DNA of 64,000 bases from UMGS1975 sp959600905. Its GTDB lineage: Bacteria > Bacillota > Clostridia > Christensenellales > QAND01. Location: assembly GCA_959600905.1 (NCBI GenBank), contig CAUGNO010000008.1, positions 1 through 64,000 of the forward strand, in the 5' to 3' direction. Position numbers and translations under genes: made by a program. The first letter of the stretch is position 1. The number at the start of each line of letters is the position of its first letter. This document shows positions 9,201-16,487 of this stretch, one piece after another. The notes beneath the pieces are model-generated. The model did not search any database, was not told the origin of the DNA, and saw only the letters and a list, made by a program, of their open reading frames with translations.

Positions 9201-9784
9201 AGCCATGCTTGCCCATCCGGCAGGGTCTGCTTATATTCGTGTATTTGGAGAATAACCTGCTTTGCTTCCTCTTCTTTTCCATAGGAAAGCGCCTTGAGTG
9301 TGTGTAAAAACGCGTCCCGTTCCTTACCCGGCGGCAAGGAGAAAAAATCATTGAATACATCCTCCAGCGCTGTGGCGCGCAGCACCAGGCCGGCAGCCTC
9401 ATCCAGCAGACCAAACAAGGGATCCAAGTCTACCAAATAAAAGTAGCGCCGCGCCAGCTGGATGCAAAAGGAGTCAATGGTGCAGATATCCGCGCTGTGC
9501 ACCAACAGCGCCTGGCTGCGAAGATGGCGCGCTGTCTCGGGCGAGGTATGGTCGGCCCGGTCCAACAGCTCTTTGGCAAGCCGCTGCTTCATTTCCGCCG
9601 CTGCGGCATTGGTAAAGGTGGTCATGAGCAGCTTTTGTATCGGCATACCCGCTTCAATCAGGCGCACGGCCCGGTCCACCATCACGGCAGTTTTCCCAGA
9701 GCCCGCGGCAGCGGACACGATAAGATCGCGGGGCGTCTGTATATCCAGCGCTCTTTTTTGCGCAGCGTTAGGCGTTTGGATCAT
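6242..9784 (-). CDS. addA: ATP-dependent helicase/nuclease subunit A
   Basis: An 1180-residue AddA subunit of the AddAB complex, which processes double-strand breaks for RecA-dependent repair in Gram-positive bacteria. An N-terminal UvrD-type helicase begins with QNAAQKRAL-like Q-motif residues and the Walker A AAAGSGKTAVM. VFIDEVQDTN is the Walker B, and TMHTSKGLEFP is a later helicase motif. A RecB-family nuclease domain ends the protein (GILDLAF and VLMDYKTDRI). The ATG at 9784 overlaps addB by 17 bases and is preceded by AAGGAGGAGG. Length and motifs look complete. Confidence 0.96.
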   Translation of the reverse strand: MIQTPNAAQKRALDIQTPRDLIVSAAAGSGKTAVMVDRAVRLIEAGMPIQKLLMTTFTNAAAAEMKQRLAKELLDRADHTSPETARHLRSQALLVHSADICTIDSFCIQLARRYFYLVDLDPLFGLLDEAAGLVLRATALEDVFNDFFSLPPGKERDAFLHTLKALSYGKEEEAKQVILQIHEYKQTLPDGQAWLEKARAHYADDNVIQSDFSAYCAPLSEALAHVSADMEQLIHILETGCWHKKKEEILFPWRENLALLTRLGEMAPGPESADLFKQLQTKKDARIKKSLSAEDNEQFDALHKRIKKSILQLQKHTAYRLGLSGFCDMAHDCVPVFDGLCKLLSAFEDAYTEAKKQANAWDFSDISQAALRILRHPQAQLETSALYDAVFIDEVQDTNELQDAILSLIARPRTSFRVGDVKQSIYHFRHTDPSLFLARYHQYSPEDSAEQMRMDLKENYRSCANVLHGVNCVMQRCMQPPVSDVAYDDSQALVPGRKEEGPPISVHLLIKENKADGEEQPEAEALEARSVAQARVAAQEIRRLLGQTFLDKGVERPYTLSDIVVLVQARTHVSLFLQTLLEEGIEAVSDASAEILTTQECGALIQVLRVVDSLQDDIDFVTALRSPAGQCTAADLARIRLYQKEQQRLGTLPDRCEFFQAARHFSAHGEGATADRLRRFFERIERYRQYAHRHSVDALLLYIYDDCNALAYYGVQPDGAKKTENLIALWQRAQGYVQSGDGSLYGFLQMLDTTTRLGGKEPPALPTGGDFVRVMTMHTSKGLEFPAVILPFLEQGLARAHDTSLPLSKTYGIGLWHFHQRSLSKQQTLCYALCQAEKQRAETAERMRLCYVAMTRARESLILIGQGSAQQLAAACEKPPAQAKSMLEWILPAVALHPDGAALRDRFSLSLPARETPGAWQISFHTVQPETERVYQSKGNWQRFVEGVDVSDPRYADALAALHYQYPFRAATAPAKVAASQLADLSGQAQAPTLSWPAWDSVSEKAPDAAQRGTYMHEAMQKIDLAQAKTLEGVQAQVYTWLTQGVLTQAQADALDLSLIVRFANSPLAGRILSARQVLREQPFVVRIPARLISPEYPSDETTLLQGILDLAFEEEDGWVLMDYKTDRIPPEGPQALALRYQGQLYAYRLALSHLTGRPVKQALLVLLRTGESIEIAADD

Positions 9785-12700
9785 GGCTGTCCTCCTCCTT
9801 GGAAAGGGATGCCTTTCGTACGGTGCGGTGCGGCGTAACGCCGGATAGATAGCCGCAGGCATTGGCAAAGGCACAGTATTGGCACCCATCGACAGCGCCC
9901 TTGAGCGGATAGGGAGCGGTATGCCCCTGGCTCAGCGTTTCAAACAGCGAAGCGGTAACGGCAAGCGAATCGGAGAGCACCTGGGCCATCTGCTCATCTG
10001 TCAACAGACGGCTGGCGCTTTGTGTGGAAAGCGCGCGGTCCTCCATGCCGTGCTCGGTATAGTAGCCCTTGAGCTTTTGGGAGGAAAAATCCTCTTCCGC
10101 CTGCTGCGGCTCATCCTCCCTTACACCGGCGCGTACAGCGCTGAGCGCCATCGCGCCTGGCGCCGCCTGCTTTTTTTCGGCTGCCATCTGCAAATACAGC
10201 GGGAGCTGTAAGCTGACGCCGCAGGCAAAGCGTGTCAGATCTGCCTGGGATACGCTGCCGGATTTATAGTCGACCACCCGGACATAAGCAGTCCCTTCCT
10301 CGCGTTTTAGGTCGATGCGGTCGATCACGCCGTTGGCCACGCCCTCTGCGCCGCTTGGCAGCGGGATACGGATGCTGCAGGGTGTCTCGGTGTCCTGCGG
10401 CACAAACCGCCCGCTTTGCTTTTGACGGCAGAGCATCCAGGCTGCCTTGTACAGCGAATCGCGCTGCTTTTCCGCCTGCAGGCTCGCCCTGGCATCCTGG
10501 GCATACGGGCCGGAGAGATACTCGCGCGCTTCGTAGGCTTGGCAAAGCTTATCCACAGCAGCCCGGCATTGTTCGCGGGTCAAGGTGTGGTCGCGATACA
10601 GCAGCAGAAAATGCTGCAGCACGGCATGATAATAGTTGCCCTCATCAATCGGTGTTTTTCCAAACTCATCTGCAGGGGCTAGGTGAAGGCCGCGCTCCAT
10701 AAAGTGCCGGAAGGGACAGCGGGCCAAGGTTTCCAGCCCGGTAATGGGCGTGGTATATGTGCCATTTTCATCCGCGTACAGGGCATGGGCTAGGGCGGGG
10801 CCGATCTCATCCTCCCGGGGAGAAAGCCCCTCCAAGGCCTGGGCTATCTGGGGATAGTGCATTTGCTCCAGTGCGCAGTAGGCAGCGGCCCAGACGGGGT
10901 CTACTACCTCGCCATCCTGTACCCGGCGCACCGCCTCTGCCAACGGCAATAGCGTAGCTTTGGGAGAACAAACCTCTTGTGGCCTTTGCGCGGCCCGTTG
11001 TACGGCGCCGGGAAACAGCTGAGAAATCTGCTCGATATAGGGCGAGGGCAGGAGCTGTTTGCCGGCTAAGTCGGCTTGCGGATAGGAAAGGTACAGCCAA
11101 TGGCTCGGCTTGCAAAATACGCTGTATACCGCCAACTCCTCCTCGCTGGCGCGCTCTGCCTCGTTGTTGCCCATCCAGAGCCCGCGTTCCTCCAACAGGG
11201 CGTGGTCACTGCGCGATAACAATCCTGTTTCGGCAGTTCCGGCCGGTACCTTGCCGGCCGACAGCCCTAAGACGAACAGCGCTTTGATCTCGTCCATCTT
11301 ACTGCGCAGGATCGAGCCGGCGTTGATGGCGTCGTTTTGGCTGGGCAGCAGCCCGATTTCCTCAGCAGCCAGACCGGAGGAAAGCAGCGTGGCAAAGTCT
11401 CCGGGGCTTAGCACCTGATCGCCCAGGACACGGATGACCTGTGCCAAAAGATCGCCTAGAAGGGTAAAAAACTCGCTGGCCTGCGCGGCGGTATCTGGGT
11501 CGTCCAGGTAGGTTTCGTCGATGGTGGCCTGGAGCCGTTCGATAAACCCATCCTCCTCCAGATACTGAACCAGGGCTTCTGCCTGCTGTTTGGCAGAGCG
11601 GGCCTTCAGAAGCGATTTTCGCAGCGCTTCCAGCGGATCAAAGAGCAGATGGTAGAGCGAAAGGTAGGCCTCTTGCTCCTCCGGCTCCATGGAAGTAGGC
11701 GGCTTGGGGGAAAAGGTGCGCAGACCAAAGCGGCGCGCCCACCGCTGCATCTGCTCGCATTGCTCTTGGGAAAGGCGGGTATACCCGCTTTTCAAAAAAC
11801 GGAGCACATCGCGCGTAAACCGGCGATTTTGTACTACGCGCAGCGCCTGCAAGACATACTGCGCGGCCGGATGCGTGCTCACCCGCCGCTTTACATCCCA
11901 GAACATCGGAATGTCATAGAGGGAAAGGGCGCGCTGCAGCAGTGGGCCGTACAGCTCGATTTCGGAGGAGACCACGGCGATCTCGTTGTACCTTAGGCCG
12001 TGATCTTTGACAAGGGCAAAGATTTGGCGTGCGCAGTCCTCCGCTTCCTGCCAGGGATTGCCGGCATGGACCAGCGAGATTTCCTGTGCCGGCCCCTCGT
12101 AGGGAGCGGGCCGATAGGCAAAGAGATGCGATTCCAAATAGGCGAGGGCAGGGCTGTGCGCAAAGCGCGGCGGGCGCTGGCCTCTTTCGCGCGGCAGCCA
12201 AACGGTATGCTGGCGAATGCCGCAGCGATCTGCCAAGGCGCTGACGCGGGCAAGGTGCTTGTGTTCGGTGGCAAAGGTAGGCGCATCTGCGTCCGTTTCC
12301 AAGCCAAGGCGAAAGGAAATACAGACGTCCGCGCACTGCCGGAGCAGCGCTTCCACAAGCCGGTAGACCTGTTTTGTCAGCATTTCAAAACCGTCAATGC
12401 AGACAAGAGCGCCCTTTAGAAAGGCGGTGTGTGGAATCAGATCGATGCAAAGGTCGGTTTTATCTTCGGTATCCTGATATTCTCCGGCCAAATGTCCTTG
12501 GTAAGCGGCATAAACCTTGGCGATTTCCTGTAGATGCGGGCGGGCCTGCCCAGCCTCCATAAGAGCCTCTGGCGCAATGCCAAAGCGCTTGTATTCTGCG
12601 ATTTCCCCGGCCAAGGTAGCGGCAAACTGGGGAGAACGGGCGTAGCGGCCATAAACGGTAAGCTCATCCTGCAAGGTAAGCAGCATCCTGCTGACGGCCA

Positions 12701-12968
12701 TGGCTTCGCCTCGCCGGTCGATCGGCTTTAGCAGGGAAGGCTTTTGTGCAAGAACGCGTTCGCAGAGCCGGGAAATGCTCAGCACTTCTGCATGCCAGAG
12801 CCCCTCTGCATGTAGATGGCGCATCAATTCCCGCTCGCCTTGCAGCGTGTATTGGTCCGGCACGATCAGATAGGAGGGCTGCCCTTGCTGCATGGCTTGG
12901 CCAATGCGCCTGCATAGCCAGGTGGTCTTGCCGCTGCCGGCTCGTCCGCATATTTTCCATAATGCCAT
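9768..12968 (-). CDS. addB: ATP-dependent helicase/nuclease subunit B
   Basis: A 1066-residue AddB subunit, partner of AddA. The N-terminal P-loop is CGRAGSGKTTWL. The middle is an inactivated helicase-like scaffold. The C-terminal RecB-family nuclease has NGVIDRIDL and VRVVDYKSGS. Four cysteines, one in LARCPFRHF and three in CQYCAFANAC, form the iron-sulfur staple known in AddB. The start is ATG 12968 with AAAAGGAGGG upstream. A longer in-frame reading exists but lacks a ribosome site. It is first in the addB-addA operon. Confidence 0.96.
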   Translation of the reverse strand: MALWKICGRAGSGKTTWLCRRIGQAMQQGQPSYLIVPDQYTLQGERELMRHLHAEGLWHAEVLSISRLCERVLAQKPSLLKPIDRRGEAMAVSRMLLTLQDELTVYGRYARSPQFAATLAGEIAEYKRFGIAPEALMEAGQARPHLQEIAKVYAAYQGHLAGEYQDTEDKTDLCIDLIPHTAFLKGALVCIDGFEMLTKQVYRLVEALLRQCADVCISFRLGLETDADAPTFATEHKHLARVSALADRCGIRQHTVWLPRERGQRPPRFAHSPALAYLESHLFAYRPAPYEGPAQEISLVHAGNPWQEAEDCARQIFALVKDHGLRYNEIAVVSSEIELYGPLLQRALSLYDIPMFWDVKRRVSTHPAAQYVLQALRVVQNRRFTRDVLRFLKSGYTRLSQEQCEQMQRWARRFGLRTFSPKPPTSMEPEEQEAYLSLYHLLFDPLEALRKSLLKARSAKQQAEALVQYLEEDGFIERLQATIDETYLDDPDTAAQASEFFTLLGDLLAQVIRVLGDQVLSPGDFATLLSSGLAAEEIGLLPSQNDAINAGSILRSKMDEIKALFVLGLSAGKVPAGTAETGLLSRSDHALLEERGLWMGNNEAERASEEELAVYSVFCKPSHWLYLSYPQADLAGKQLLPSPYIEQISQLFPGAVQRAAQRPQEVCSPKATLLPLAEAVRRVQDGEVVDPVWAAAYCALEQMHYPQIAQALEGLSPREDEIGPALAHALYADENGTYTTPITGLETLARCPFRHFMERGLHLAPADEFGKTPIDEGNYYHAVLQHFLLLYRDHTLTREQCRAAVDKLCQAYEAREYLSGPYAQDARASLQAEKQRDSLYKAAWMLCRQKQSGRFVPQDTETPCSIRIPLPSGAEGVANGVIDRIDLKREEGTAYVRVVDYKSGSVSQADLTRFACGVSLQLPLYLQMAAEKKQAAPGAMALSAVRAGVREDEPQQAEEDFSSQKLKGYYTEHGMEDRALSTQSASRLLTDEQMAQVLSDSLAVTASLFETLSQGHTAPYPLKGAVDGCQYCAFANACGYLSGVTPHRTVRKASLSKEEDSHDPNA

Positions 12969-12993
12969 AGGCCCATCCCTCCTTTTTATTTGT

Positions 12994-13022
12994 AGTGTAC
13001 CATAAGCGGCCAATGTGTACAA
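12994..13022 (-). promoter_or_regulatory. Promoter of addBA
   Basis: On the minus strand, TTGTAC (13017-13022), 17 bases, then TACACT (12994-12999). The TGG before the -10 makes it an extended -10 element. It diverges from the promoter at 13056-13083. Confidence 0.55.
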
Positions 13023-13055
13023 AATCGCACAGTTAAGAATTTACACTCGAAGTTT

Positions 13056-13083
13056 TTGGAAAAGTCATATATAATGGTATAAT
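13056..13083 (+). promoter_or_regulatory. Promoter of the 2H-phosphoesterase-like gene
   Basis: TTGGAA (13056-13061), 16 bases, then a perfect TATAAT (13078-13083), about 45 bases before the GTG start. Confidence 0.5.
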
Positions 13084-13127
13084 AATATGCAAAAACGCAA
13101 CAATCTGCGATGAAGGGGGGAGCGCCT

Positions 13128-13667
13128 GTGCGGCTGTTATTTGCTTTGGAATTGCCGCCCAGCATGATAGAGACGCTGACAGAGCTGCAGCGCCGCTTGC
13201 TTGGCATCGGAATCGGCGGCCGGGCCATCTCCCAGGAAAATTTTCGCATGCTGTTTCAGGTAGGCGGAGAGGTTAGCGAGGACGATGCACAGGCGCTGAT
13301 CCACAAGCTGGAAACTGACTTGGCCGTGCTGCCTTCGCCGGTATTGCAGATCGTAGGCGTGGGCGCACTGGTGCGCAGCGGCGGGGACAACGTGTATGCG
13401 CAGCTGGGTGGGGATACGGAGATGTTGTATCGATTGAAAAACGACATCGGCCGGAGCATAGACGAGTTGGGCCTGGCGTTAGACCTAAAGCCCTTTGCCC
13501 CCAACATCACCATCTTGCACGGCTGCCGGTTTGGGAATCCCAAGCTGCGGGTGCGCAGCAATTCCTTTTTCCTTTCGCATTTGGCGCTGTATATGTCGCA
13601 GCCAACCATGTTTCGGGATCCATACCCCGATTACGAGCGCATTTGGGAAATTCCCTTTATGAGGTAA
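13128..13667 (+). CDS. 2'-5' RNA ligase-like (2H phosphoesterase fold) protein with lost catalytic histidines
   Basis: A 179-residue protein that aligns by eye with ThpR/LigT RNA 2',3'-cyclic phosphodiesterases: VRLLFALELPPSM at the start, ENFRMLFQVGGEV and PFAPNITILHG at the two motif sites. In active members both motifs read HxT/S. Here the first is R40-M-L42 and the second N126-I-T128, so both catalytic histidines are gone. The fold is probably kept but the phosphodiesterase reaction is unlikely. It may bind RNA or nucleotides. The GTG start at 13128 follows AAGGGGGG. An in-frame ATG at 13110 has no ribosome site. It is a single-gene unit with its own promoter and terminator. Confidence 0.8.
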   Translation: MRLLFALELPPSMIETLTELQRRLLGIGIGGRAISQENFRMLFQVGGEVSEDDAQALIHKLETDLAVLPSPVLQIVGVGALVRSGGDNVYAQLGGDTEMLYRLKNDIGRSIDELGLALDLKPFAPNITILHGCRFGNPKLRVRSNSFFLSHLALYMSQPTMFRDPYPDYERIWEIPFMR

Positions 13668-13670
13668 AGA

Positions 13671-13699
13671 AAAGGAACGGATGCATCCGTTCCTTTTTT
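13671..13699. terminator. Terminator after the 2H-like gene
   Basis: A perfect AAGGAACGGATGCATCCGTTCCTT palindrome followed by a T run. It is symmetric, so it may also stop transcripts coming from ppa. Confidence 0.85.
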
Positions 13700-13795
13700 G
13701 GTTGGTTTGCTCACCGCCATTATATGCCCAGGGTTGTTGTAAAATAGGGTGCTTGTTTAGGGTGAATGATAAGGGGCATACGCAGCGGCTCGGGC

Positions 13796-14350
13796 TCAGC
13801 CTTCTAGGCCGAATTCTTTTTTGTAGGCTTCCAGCGAGCGCGCAATGGCCTGTTCGGCAGCCTTGCGCCCTTCAAAGCCCTCTACCACGGTCTTTTTGCC
13901 TTCCAGGGTTTTGTATACCTCAAAGAAATGCTGCATCTCCTCTGTATGATGCGGCGGCAGATGGTGCAGTTCGGAATAGCCTTCCATGGCCGGGTCGCTG
14001 ACAGGCACAGCGATGATTTTTTCGTCGCGTTCGTTGTCATCCACCATGGTCATCAGGCCGATGGGGCGGCAGGTGACCATGCACATCGGCACCAACGGCT
14101 CTTGGCAAAGGATCAATACATCCAGCGGATCGTGGTCGTCCGCATAGGTGAGGGGGATCATGCCGTAGTTGGCAGGGTAGTGCGTGGAGGTGTAGAGGAC
14201 GCGGTCCAGCCGCAGCAGACCCGTTTCCTTATCCAATTCATATTTATTTTTTCCGCCCTTGGGGATCTCGACAATGGCAACAAAGCTGGATGGCGTTACC
14301 CGTGCCGGATCCACATTGTGCCAAGGGCATTGAAGGTTCCTAGTATTCAT
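13796..14350 (-). CDS. ppa: Soluble inorganic pyrophosphatase (family I)
   Basis: A 184-residue cytosolic enzyme that hydrolyses pyrophosphate to two phosphates, pulling biosynthetic reactions forward. The family I signature DDHDPLDVL is present. Other conserved parts are VEIPKGGKNKYE, ANYGMIP and DEKIIAVPVSDP. It follows the solute-binding protein gene by 15 bases in the same direction. The same window also encodes a membrane-bound pyrophosphatase (58884-60836), so the cell has both a dissipative and an energy-conserving way to remove pyrophosphate. Confidence 0.94.
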   Translation of the reverse strand: MNTRNLQCPWHNVDPARVTPSSFVAIVEIPKGGKNKYELDKETGLLRLDRVLYTSTHYPANYGMIPLTYADDHDPLDVLILCQEPLVPMCMVTCRPIGLMTMVDDNERDEKIIAVPVSDPAMEGYSELHHLPPHHTEEMQHFFEVYKTLEGKKTVVEGFEGRKAAEQAIARSLEAYKKEFGLEG

Positions 14351-14365
14351 CAGGAGAATCCCTTT

Positions 14366-15259
14366 CTATTTAGATTCCGTGGTTTGCTCCACGGGCATGG
14401 TCAAACTATATTTTTGGTATAAAGGCGCCAGCGTACCGTCGTCCCTCATTTGCGCCAGCGCTTTTTCAATCAGATTGGCCAAGTCTCGTTCACGGTTGCG
14501 CGTAGCGATGGCATAATCGATATGGCCGATTTGTATATTTTGCAGCGAAAGATCGTTTGCCAGATAGCGGTTGAGCACGCTTTGCTCAGCACAGAATGCA
14601 TTGATCTTTCCGTCCCTAAGCGCTTGGAGCGCATCCGGATAGCTGGAAATGTCCGTGATAAGTGCCGGATAGCCCATGGTGGTCAGATAATCGGTCAGCA
14701 TGGGTTTGATGGTGGCATTGGGAATTACGCCGATCTTGGTTTCCGAGGAGGATAGATCCAGCGTAGTGCCGCTTTTTGTCATCAGCATCACAGGGTCTTG
14801 ATAATAGACGGAGCTAAGCTGATAGGATTCCTGGTTGGAAGCGGTGACCTCCACGCGAGAAATCAAAAGATCGACGTCCTTGTTGGAAAGCAGCGCTAAA
14901 TCGTTCTTCACAGTCACAGGCACATAGACAACGCCGCCGGAGCCCCCTAAAATTTGTTCGCCGATCAAAGTGGCAAGCTCGGCTTCAAAGCCGGTGGCGG
15001 TGGCGCTATCCTCCACCTTGCTGAAGGGCATTTCATCTTCTAAAACACCGATGCGCACCGTACCCCGTTCGCGGATCTCCGGAAGCACATCGATATCGCT
15101 GTTGCCGCTCATACGAAAAAAGATGGTCAACAGGCAAACGGCGACAACACAAACCAAGATCACCTTGGGCAGAGGGCCGCGCCAAAACTTTTCAAACGAC
15201 CAATGACGCCGCACGACATGCTTTGCATGGTGCGGGGCTCTATGTGCTCTATGTCTCAA
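14366..15259 (-). CDS. Membrane-anchored solute-binding protein (family 3 type)
   Basis: A 297-residue protein with a His/Arg-rich cytosolic N-terminus (about 1-30), one transmembrane helix (about 32-50), and a periplasmic-binding-protein domain like those of amino-acid ABC transporters (RERGTVRIGVLEDEMPFS, GFEAELATLIGEQ, DVDLLISRVEVT). There is no lipobox cysteine, so it is held by the helix rather than lipid. No ABC permease or ATPase is nearby. It could be a sensor or an orphan receptor. The TTG start at 15259 follows GGAGGG by six bases. ppa is directly downstream. Confidence 0.8.
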   Translation of the reverse strand: MRHRAHRAPHHAKHVVRRHWSFEKFWRGPLPKVILVCVVAVCLLTIFFRMSGNSDIDVLPEIRERGTVRIGVLEDEMPFSKVEDSATATGFEAELATLIGEQILGGSGGVVYVPVTVKNDLALLSNKDVDLLISRVEVTASNQESYQLSSVYYQDPVMLMTKSGTTLDLSSSETKIGVIPNATIKPMLTDYLTTMGYPALITDISSYPDALQALRDGKINAFCAEQSVLNRYLANDLSLQNIQIGHIDYAIATRNRERDLANLIEKALAQMRDDGTLAPLYQKYSLTMPVEQTTESK

Positions 15260-15300
15260 GCGTGTCCCTCCTTTCCAGATTTGTTAGGCTTGTTTTGCAA

Positions 15301-15329
15301 AGTGTAACAGATTTGGCGGTATGATGCAA
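15301..15329 (-). promoter_or_regulatory. Promoter of the solute-binding protein gene and ppa
   Basis: On the minus strand, TTGCAT (15324-15329), 17 bases, then TACACT (15301-15306), with a TG extended -10 element. Confidence 0.5.
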
Positions 15330-15340
15330 TCTTCCCAAAA

Positions 15341-15372
15341 AGAAAAAACGATGGGATTCCCATCGTTTTTTT
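15341..15372. terminator. Terminator of rpsF-ssb-rpsR
   Basis: An AAAAAACGATGGGATTCCCATCGTTTTTT hairpin with A and T runs on both sides, placed directly after rpsR. Confidence 0.85.
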
Positions 15373-15377
15373 CCTGC

Positions 15378-15629
15378 TTAGTCGTTGACAAACGGCAGCA
15401 AAGCAATGATGCGCGCGCGTTTGATGGCAATGGCCAGCTCACGCTGATGCTTTGCACAAGTGCCCGTCATGCGGCGCGGCAAAATCTTTCCGCGCTCCGA
15501 TACATAGCGGCGCAGCCGGTTGGTATCTTTATAATCGATGACGGCGTTTTTATCCGCACAAAACGCGCAAACCTTGCGTTTGGGGCGGCGTCCACCCTGA
15601 CGGGGACGTCTTACCGGTCTTTCTTCCAT
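15378..15629 (-). CDS. rpsR: 30S ribosomal protein S18
   Basis: An 83-residue ribosomal protein of the platform of the small subunit, where it pairs with S6. It has a proline/arginine-rich N-terminus (RRPRQGGRRPK), then FCADKNAVIDYKDTNRLRRYVSERGKILPRRMTGTCAKHQRELAIAIKRAR, split here by two short regions of usual variation. It ends the rpsF-ssb-rpsR operon, the normal arrangement in Firmicutes. Two cysteines (FCAD, GTCAK) are kept, so it is the zinc-site type of S18. Confidence 0.97.
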   Translation of the reverse strand: MEERPVRRPRQGGRRPKRKVCAFCADKNAVIDYKDTNRLRRYVSERGKILPRRMTGTCAKHQRELAIAIKRARIIALLPFVND

Positions 15630-15648
15630 TCTATTTCAGTCCTTTCCA

Positions 15649-16074
15649 TTAAAAAGGTAGTTCGTCGTCCTCTACCGTATCGCCGAAGCCAAGGCCGCTG
15701 TTGCCAAAGGCGGGTTCCGGCGGCGGGGGCGCTTGATGGCCGCGGTCGGCATTTTGCCCAGCGCGCTCCAAGAACTCTACCTCATCGGCGATGATCTCGG
15801 TTACATAGCGCTTGGTACCGTCCTGAGCCTCATAACTGCGGTTCTGAATAGAACCGTGTACGCCTACTTTGCTGCCCTTATGCAGGTATTTACCACAGTT
15901 GTCCGCCAAACCGCGCCAGCAGACGATATTGAAAAAGTCCGCCGGGCGTTCGCCCTGCTGGTTGGCAAAGCGGCGCTGAACAGCGATGGAAAATGTGCAA
16001 ACCGAGACGCCGCCGTTGGTCATACGCAGGTCGGGATCACGGGTCAGGTTTCCAATCAAAGTAGCTCTGTTCAT
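15649..16074 (-). CDS. ssb: Single-stranded DNA-binding protein
   Basis: A 141-residue SSB with an N-terminal OB fold (MNRATLIGNLTRDPDLRM, CTFSIAVQRRF, FFNIVCWRGLADNC) and a short disordered tail. The tail ends in the acidic tip EDDELPF, which recruits repair and replication proteins. It lies between rpsF and rpsR, as in most Firmicutes. No second ssb is seen in the window, so this is probably the housekeeping copy. Confidence 0.96.
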   Translation of the reverse strand: MNRATLIGNLTRDPDLRMTNGGVSVCTFSIAVQRRFANQQGERPADFFNIVCWRGLADNCGKYLHKGSKVGVHGSIQNRSYEAQDGTKRYVTEIIADEVEFLERAGQNADRGHQAPPPPEPAFGNSGLGFGDTVEDDELPF

Positions 16075-16097
16075 TTTTTTATCTCCATTTCGATTTG

Positions 16098-16385
16098 TTA
16101 CGCTTCCTTGCGAATGACCAGGAACCGCATGACATCTTCGCTGATTTTGAAGTTGCGCTCCAGTTCTTTGGGCAAGCTGGATTCGCTTTCAAAATGCATC
16201 AGGATGTAATGGCCTTCGGTCAAGTCGTCGATCTCGTAGGCCAGCTTGCGCTTACCCCAATCATCAATCTTCTCGACATTGCCGCCGCCATTGGTCACGA
16301 TCCCACTGAAACGTTCAACCAGAGCAGCTCTGGCATCGTCTGCAACATTGGGATTGACAATGTACATCGCTTCATACTTATTCAC
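16098..16385 (-). CDS. rpsF: 30S ribosomal protein S6
   Basis: A 95-residue protein with the S6 start NKYEAMYIVNPN, followed by DDWGKRKLAYEIDDLTEGHY and a C-terminal SEDVMRFLVIRK. It binds S18 and helical rRNA in the platform of the 30S subunit. The start is GTG at 16385 with GAGGAGGTG upstream. It is first in the rpsF-ssb-rpsR operon and has a structured leader (16401-16438) that may mediate feedback by the S6:S18 dimer. Confidence 0.97.
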   Translation of the reverse strand: MNKYEAMYIVNPNVADDARAALVERFSGIVTNGGGNVEKIDDWGKRKLAYEIDDLTEGHYILMHFESESSLPKELERNFKISEDVMRFLVIRKEA

Positions 16386-16400
16386 GGCGTTTCACCTCCT

Positions 16401-16438
16401 CTTGGACTTCCGGCCCCTGCCGGCCTGGCAGGGACAAG
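16401..16438 (-). promoter_or_regulatory. Possible S6:S18 leader element
   Basis: In the rpsF leader, a 7-bp hairpin with a 5-base loop (16415-16433) is extended by a CUUG/CAAG helix. An asymmetric bulge between them contains CCG. The known S6:S18 autoregulatory leader is a stem with a CCG-containing bulge, so the resemblance is suggestive. I have not been able to compare it with a covariance model. Confidence 0.4.
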
Positions 16439-16454
16439 GATACAATGCTAAAGA

Positions 16455-16483
16455 AGTATACCACAGCAAACCTGCGAATGCAA
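16455..16483 (-). promoter_or_regulatory. Promoter of rpsF-ssb-rpsR
   Basis: On the minus strand, TTGCAT (16478-16483), 17 bases, then TATACT (16455-16460), with a TG extended -10 element. It starts five bases after the stop codon of the upstream lipoprotein gene. Confidence 0.65.
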
Positions 16484-16487
16484 GAAG

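Noticed and set aside
10549..10557. Perfect DnaA box inside addB
   Set aside because: Isolated and coding, most likely chance.
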